Assembly (NCBI GenBank): GCA_030682595.1
Contig: JAUXNZ010000115.1
Location: forward strand, 1-10,127
Direction of reading: 5' to 3'
Source of the DNA: Rhodocyclaceae bacterium
GTDB lineage: Bacteria > Pseudomonadota > Gammaproteobacteria > Burkholderiales > Rhodocyclaceae
Length of the DNA stretch: 10,127 bases
Shown: positions 6,075-10,127 of the stretch, piece by piece
How positions within the stretch are numbered: position 1 is the stretch's first letter
Layout of the letters: each line of letters begins with the position of its first letter
Notes under the pieces: model-generated
The model's database searches: none
The model's input: the letters and a program-made list of their open reading frames with translations, nothing else
Told to the model about the DNA's origin: nothing
Program-made: the position numbers and the translations under genes

Positions 6075-6188
6075 CTTGATGGCTCCCTCAGTTGTCGTCA
6101 TCCACCGGCACCCGCAACACCGGCCGGACAAGAATACCCCTTCCGGACACCAGAAGTTCTGCCACAATCAAGTGGGAGGCGAGAGTCC

Positions 6189-6968
6189 ATGGGTGAAGCG
6201 TCCGGTTTTGCGGTAGGCGCGGTTCCGGCGGCGAGTGGTCGCGCGCAAGAGCCTGCGGCCGGGGGTGGCTGTGTGTTCAGCGCGCGCGGCCTGACCAAGG
6301 TCTACAGGATGGGCGAGGTGGAGGTGCCGGCGCTACGCGGCATCGATCTCGAACTGACCGCCGGCGAACTGGTGGTGCTGCTGGGTCCGTCCGGCAGCGG
6401 CAAGTCGACCCTGCTCAACATCCTCGGCGGCCTCGACACACCCACCAGCGGCGAAGTCTGGTACCTCGACCACCAGCTCACCGGCGCGACCGAGCAGGAC
6501 CTGACGCGCTTCCGCCGCGAGCACGTCGGCTTCGTTTTCCAGTTCTACAACCTGATTCCCAGCCTGACCGCGCGCGAAAACGTCGCGGCCGTGACCGAGA
6601 TCGCCGAGTCCCCCATGCGCCCCGAGGAGGCCTTGGCGATGGTCGGCCTGGGCGAGCGCCTCGACCACTTCCCCGCCCAGATGTCGGGCGGCGAACAGCA
6701 GCGGGTGGCCATCGCCCGCGCCATCGCCAAGAATCCGGCGGTGCTGCTCTGCGACGAACCCACCGGCGCGCTCGACTCGCAGACCGGCGTGGTCGTGCTG
6801 GAGGCGCTGGAGAAGGTCAACCAGACCTTGGGCACGCTGACGGTGCTGATCACCCATAACGCCGGCATCGCCGCCATGGCCAACCGCGTGATCCGCCTGT
6901 CGGACGGCCACATCGTCGACATCCGCGCCAACGCGACCCGCAAGGCCGCGCGCGAACTGAGCTGGTAG
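6189..6968 (+). CDS. ABC exporter ATP-binding protein (LolD/MacB/YbbA type)
   Basis: This 259-residue protein is the cytoplasmic ATPase of an exporter. All motifs are intact: Walker A GPSGSGKST (66-74), Q-loop Gln118, signature MSGGEQQ (165-171), Walker B VLLCDEP (185-191) with catalytic Glu190, D-loop ALDS (194-197) and H-loop His223. The sequence QFYNLIPSLTARENV and GEQQRVAIARAI are typical of the LolD/MacB/YbbA group that drives FtsX-type permeases. The ATG at 6189 has GGGAGG and GCGAGAG upstream; the frame is open from 5997, but that part is antisense to the acidic protein gene. Residues 1-28 are a low-complexity extension before the domain, so a start nearer residue 29 is not excluded, although no better start codon is obvious. 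Five bases separate it from the permease gene. Confidence 0.93.
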   Translation: MGEASGFAVGAVPAASGRAQEPAAGGGCVFSARGLTKVYRMGEVEVPALRGIDLELTAGELVVLLGPSGSGKSTLLNILGGLDTPTSGEVWYLDHQLTGATEQDLTRFRREHVGFVFQFYNLIPSLTARENVAAVTEIAESPMRPEEALAMVGLGERLDHFPAQMSGGEQQRVAIARAIAKNPAVLLCDEPTGALDSQTGVVVLEALEKVNQTLGTLTVLITHNAGIAAMANRVIRLSDGHIVDIRANATRKAARELSW

Positions 6969-6973
6969 CCGCC

Positions 6974-9343
6974 ATGCGCGCCCTAGATCTCAAGCTGTTC
7001 CGCGATCTCTGGGCCATGCGCGGCCAGGTGCTGGCCATCGCAGCGGTGATCATGGGCGGGGTCGCCACGCTGGTGATGTCGCTGTCCACCTACGACTCGC
7101 TGGTGATCACCCGCGACCGCTTCTATCGCGACTACCGCTTCGCCGACGCCTTCGTCAACCTCAAGCGCGCGCCGGAGTCAGTGGCCGCGCGGCTCGCCGC
7201 CATTCCGGGCGTCGAGCGGGTCGAGACGCGGGTGCGGGCCGGGGTGAAGCTGGAGGTGGAAGGCTTCAGCGACCCGATCACCGGCCTGCTGTTCTCCCTG
7301 CCCGACGGGGCCGAGCCCCTGCTCAACACCCTGCACTTCAAGCGCGGCCGCTGGGTGCAGCCCGACAATGCCGACGAAGTCGTCGTCTCCGACACCTTCG
7401 CCGACGCCCACCGGCTCAATCCGGGCGACAAGCTCAGCGCCATTATCAACGGCAAGCGCAAGGCGCTGACCATCGTCGGCGTGGCGGTATCGCCCGAATA
7501 TGTCTACCAGATCGCCCCCGGTTCGATGTTCCCGGACTTCAAGCGCTATGGCGTCCTGTGGATGGGACGCAACGCGCTGGGCGCCGCCTACGGCATGCAG
7601 GGGGCCTTCAACAACGCGACGCTGAGCCTGATCCCGGGCACGCCCGTGCAGGACGTCATCGACCGCGCGGATGCCCTGCTGGGCACCTATGGCGGCACGG
7701 GCGCCTATGCCCGCAAGGACCAGTTCTCGAACCGCTTCATCAACGAGGAACTCAACCAGTTGCAGATCACGGCCACCATCTTCCCGGCCATCTTCCTCGG
7801 CGTGGCGGCCTTCCTGCTCAACGTCGTGGTGGGCCGGCTGGTCGCCCTGCAGCGCGAGCAGATCGCCATCCTCAAGGCCTTCGGCTATTCCAGCCTGGCG
7901 ATCGGCGGGCACTACGTGAAACTGGTGATGCTGGTGGTGCTGCTCGGGGTGGCGGGCGGCGTGGCGCTCGGCGCCTGGTTCGGCCAGGGCCTGTCCAACG
8001 TCTATATGGAAACGACCTTCCGTTTTCCCTATCTCGACTATCGGCTCGAAGCGGAGGTGATGCTGATCGCGCTGGCGGTGAGCGCCGTCGCGGCGGTGAG
8101 CGGCACCCTTTTCGCCGTCAACCGGGCAATCCGCCTGACGCCCGCCGAGGGCATGCGCGCCGAGACGCCGGCGCTGTATCGCACCACCGTATTCGAGCGC
8201 ATCGGCCTGCAACGCTGGCACACCCAGCCCTCGCGGATGATCCTGCGCAACATCGAGCGGCGTCCGGTGAAATCGCTGTTCACGGTGTTCGGCATCGCCT
8301 GCGCCTGCGGTCTGATGATGGTCGGCAACTACCAGAAGGGCGCCATCGATTTCATGGTGGATGTGCAGTTCCGCCAGGCGTCGCGCGAGGACCTCGCCGT
8401 CACTTTCATCGAGCCGACCGGCAGCCGCGCGCTGCATGAACTGCAGGCCATGCCGGGCATCCGCCACGTCGAGGGCTTTCGCGACGTGCCGGCGATCCTG
8501 CGCTACCAGCATTATTCCTACCGTTCGGCCATCTACGGCATCCAGCCGGCAGGCGAGTTGCATCGCTCGCTGAACGCCGCCCTCAAGCCGATCCGCATAC
8601 CGCCGGACGGCGTGGTGCTTACCGACCACCTGGCGCGCGAGATCCTGCACGTCGAGCCCGGCGACATGCTGACGGTGGAGATACTCGAAGGCAATCGTCC
8701 GGTGCGCCAGGTGCCGGTGCTCGGCATCACCAAGCAATATCTCGGCGTGTCGGCCTACATGCAGCAGGATTCGCTGAACGCCCTGCTGCGCGAGGGCAAC
8801 GTGGTGTCCGGGGCCTATCTCGCTCTCGACCCGGGCATGGAAAGCGCCGTCTACGCCGAACTGCACGAGCGCCCCCGCGTGCTCGGCATGATCGCCAATG
8901 CCGCTGCCATCAAGAGTTTCTACGCCACCATCGGCGAGTTCGTGCTGTTCTACAACATGGTCGCCAGCCTGCTCGCCGGCTCCATCGGTTTCGGCGTGGT
9001 CTACAACAGCGCCCGCCTGGCGCTTTCCGAGCGGAGCCGGGAACTCGCGAGCCTCAGGGTGCTCGGCTTCACCCATGGCGAAATCGCCTACATCCTGCTC
9101 GGCGAACTGGCCCTGCTCACCCTGATCGCCATCCCGCTCGGTTTTCTGGTCGGCGTCGGGCTGTGCGGCATCCTGGTGCTCGCCTTCAAGAACGACCTCT
9201 ACCGCCTGCCGCTGATCATCGAGCCGAGCAACTACGCCCTCGGGGCGACGGTGGTGGTGATTTCGGCGCTGGTTTCCGGCCTGCTGGTGTGGTACCGGCT
9301 GGGCCGGCTCGATCTGGTGGCGGTGTTGAAAACAAGGGAATGA
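6974..9343 (+). CDS. ABC exporter permease with two FtsX domains (YbbP-like)
   Basis: This 789-residue inner-membrane protein is built as two similar halves. Predicted membrane helices lie near 17-38, 266-290, 314-336, 360-382, then 434-452, 654-678, 704-735 and 753-776, giving eight. Large periplasmic domains of the MacB type fill about 39-265 and 453-653. Each half carries a coupling-helix motif: REQIAILKAFGYSS (294-307) and RSRELASLRVLGFT (687-700). This is the duplicated arrangement of YbbP-type permeases, which act with LolD-like ATPases and usually do mechanotransmission or export of lipids, peptides or small molecules rather than classical pumping. The ATG at 6974 follows the ATPase stop by five bases and has no strong ribosome site, suggesting translational coupling. 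The substrate cannot be read from sequence. A long open frame on the opposite strand (9076-7178) is a GC-driven shadow. Confidence 0.92.
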   Translation: MRALDLKLFRDLWAMRGQVLAIAAVIMGGVATLVMSLSTYDSLVITRDRFYRDYRFADAFVNLKRAPESVAARLAAIPGVERVETRVRAGVKLEVEGFSDPITGLLFSLPDGAEPLLNTLHFKRGRWVQPDNADEVVVSDTFADAHRLNPGDKLSAIINGKRKALTIVGVAVSPEYVYQIAPGSMFPDFKRYGVLWMGRNALGAAYGMQGAFNNATLSLIPGTPVQDVIDRADALLGTYGGTGAYARKDQFSNRFINEELNQLQITATIFPAIFLGVAAFLLNVVVGRLVALQREQIAILKAFGYSSLAIGGHYVKLVMLVVLLGVAGGVALGAWFGQGLSNVYMETTFRFPYLDYRLEAEVMLIALAVSAVAAVSGTLFAVNRAIRLTPAEGMRAETPALYRTTVFERIGLQRWHTQPSRMILRNIERRPVKSLFTVFGIACACGLMMVGNYQKGAIDFMVDVQFRQASREDLAVTFIEPTGSRALHELQAMPGIRHVEGFRDVPAILRYQHYSYRSAIYGIQPAGELHRSLNAALKPIRIPPDGVVLTDHLAREILHVEPGDMLTVEILEGNRPVRQVPVLGITKQYLGVSAYMQQDSLNALLREGNVVSGAYLALDPGMESAVYAELHERPRVLGMIANAAAIKSFYATIGEFVLFYNMVASLLAGSIGFGVVYNSARLALSERSRELASLRVLGFTHGEIAYILLGELALLTLIAIPLGFLVGVGLCGILVLAFKNDLYRLPLIIEPSNYALGATVVVISALVSGLLVWYRLGRLDLVAVLKTRE

Positions 9344-9369
9344 AAAAACAGGCTAGGATGAAATCATGA
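9340..9369 (+). other. nine-codon bridging reading frame between permease and adaptor genes
   Basis: The ATG at 9340 overlaps the permease TGA as ATGA, and the frame MKKQARMKS ends in a TGA at 9367-9369 that overlaps the adaptor start as ATGA. An AAGGG lies immediately upstream, probably too close for an efficient ribosome site. It could pass terminating ribosomes from one gene to the next, or be coincidence; a stable peptide is unlikely. Confidence 0.3.
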
Positions 9370-10127
9370 CGCGTGGACGGTTCGGTTTGCTTATTCTGGG
9401 TCTGCTGGTGGCAGCCGGCCTGATCTACGGCTTCATGCCGCGGCCGGTGCCCGTGGATGCGTTCACCACGGTCAAAGGGCCGCTGGCGGTCACCGTGGAG
9501 GAAGAAGCCAAGACGCGGGTGATGGAACGCTATGTGGTCTCCGCGCCGATGTCAGGTTATCTGCGGCGCATCGACCTCAAAGTGGGCGACGCCGTCACAC
9601 GCGATCAGGTGCTGGCCGTGCTGGAACCCGTGCGCGCTGATGCGCTGGATGCGCGTAGCCGCGCCCAGGCGACATCGCAGGTGAGCGCAGCCGAAGCTTC
9701 ACTGGCCGCAGCCCGCGAAAATGCCCGTGCCGCCGGCGCCGCAGACAAGCTGGCCCAGCAGGAACTGCTGCGCATCGAGAGCCTGACAGCGGCACGCTTC
9801 CTGTCTGCACAGGCGGTCGACCAGGCACGCAGCAATGCCAGCCGCAGCCAGGCCGTCCAGCAGGCCGCCGAGCATGCCGTCAATGTGGCCCGCTTCCAGC
9901 TGGATACCGCCCGCGTTGCGCTGACCGGCACCGCCAGCCTGCAGTCCGGCGCCAAAGCCGAAACGTTGAGCGTGCACGCCCCGATCCAGGCTCGGGTGCT
10001 CAAGCTGCTGCGCGAAAGCGAAGGCACCGTGCGGGCCGGCGAGCCACTGCTCGAAGTGGGCAATCCGGAGACCCTGGAAATCGCCGCGGAAGTGCTTTCG
10101 AATGCCGCAGTGCGCATCGCCCCGGGT
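9366..10127 (+). CDS. HlyD-family periplasmic adaptor subunit (3' partial)
   Basis: The frame starts at the ATG at 9366, with AGGA nine bases upstream, and stays open to the last base, giving 254 residues. Residues 7-22 form an N-terminal membrane anchor. Residues 56-90 (VVSAPMSGYLRRIDLKVGDAVTRDQVLAVLEP) are the first half of a biotinyl-lipoyl-like domain, 92-187 an alanine- and glutamine-rich alpha-helical hairpin coiled coil, and 201-245 (LSVHAPIQARVLKLL through VGNPETLEIAAEV) the returning lipoyl half and start of the beta-barrel. This is the layout of membrane fusion proteins, which bridge an inner-membrane transporter to an outer-membrane channel. It follows the permease gene by 22 bases, so it is the third gene of the exporter operon. 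The C-terminal beta-barrel and membrane-proximal domains lie beyond the window. Confidence 0.9.
   Translation, partial: MTRGRFGLLILGLLVAAGLIYGFMPRPVPVDAFTTVKGPLAVTVEEEAKTRVMERYVVSAPMSGYLRRIDLKVGDAVTRDQVLAVLEPVRADALDARSRAQATSQVSAAEASLAAARENARAAGAADKLAQQELLRIESLTAARFLSAQAVDQARSNASRSQAVQQAAEHAVNVARFQLDTARVALTGTASLQSGAKAETLSVHAPIQARVLKLLRESEGTVRAGEPLLEVGNPETLEIAAEVLSNAAVRIAPG

Noticed and set aside
6075..6188. Promoter boxes in the divergent gap between the acidic protein and the exporter
   Set aside because: A CACAAT near 6162 (plus) and TATTCT near 6130 (minus) have no well-spaced -35 partner; two CCGGACA copies are present but too short to call an operator.
7178..9076. 632-codon open frame on the minus strand
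   Set aside because: It is fully antisense to the permease gene, is rich in His, Gln, Gly and Ala as expected for a GC-rich shadow frame, and shows no recognisable domain.

Overview
This is a GC-rich chromosomal window with dense coding, strong G/C preference at third codon positions and little intergenic space. The mix of genes (a GltD-like oxidoreductase fused to a ferredoxin domain, DUF2189, DUF302, a BCAM0308-type zinc-ribbon protein, and a YbbAP/MacB-like exporter followed by an HlyD-type protein) suggests a betaproteobacterium, perhaps Rhodocyclaceae or a relative. That assignment is inference from gene content. I see no tRNA, rRNA, CRISPR array, insertion sequence or phage gene.

Layout. 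(1) Bases 2-2127, plus strand: the 3' part of a flavin/NAD(P)H/iron-sulfur oxidoreductase whose start lies outside the window, then a DUF2189 membrane protein. (2) Bases 2124-6074, minus strand: six genes. Read in their own direction they are a small acidic unknown protein (6074-5799), a BCAM0308-like zinc-ribbon protein (5638-5135), protein-L-isoaspartate methyltransferase Pcm (5035-4385), a DUF302 protein (4142-3723), a divergent RlmN/Cfr-type radical SAM RNA methyltransferase (3661-2651), and a membrane-anchored glutaredoxin-like protein (2513-2124). (3) Bases 6189-10127, plus strand: an export operon of ABC ATPase, a 789-residue FtsX-type permease, and an HlyD-type periplasmic adaptor that runs off the window end.

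How the genes work together. The exporter genes are clearly one unit: a 5-base gap separates ATPase and permease, and a 9-codon reading frame bridges permease and adaptor. Together they should form a tripartite-type efflux or envelope-export machine of unknown substrate. The oxidoreductase probably links a ferredoxin-dependent enzyme, such as a 2-oxoacid:ferredoxin oxidoreductase encoded upstream, to NAD(P)H. The minus-strand block looks like individually transcribed housekeeping, repair and stress genes rather than one pathway.

The most notable non-coding signal is a family of GC-rich hairpin elements built on CCCGCATGGGG. It occurs after the stop codons of three minus-strand genes, always in the same orientation. 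The two longer copies share further sequence and begin at the stop codon itself. I did not find a convincing new multi-gene system. The best leads are this repeat family, the divergent RlmN-like enzyme, the exporter and its bridging mini-frame, and the acidic small protein.
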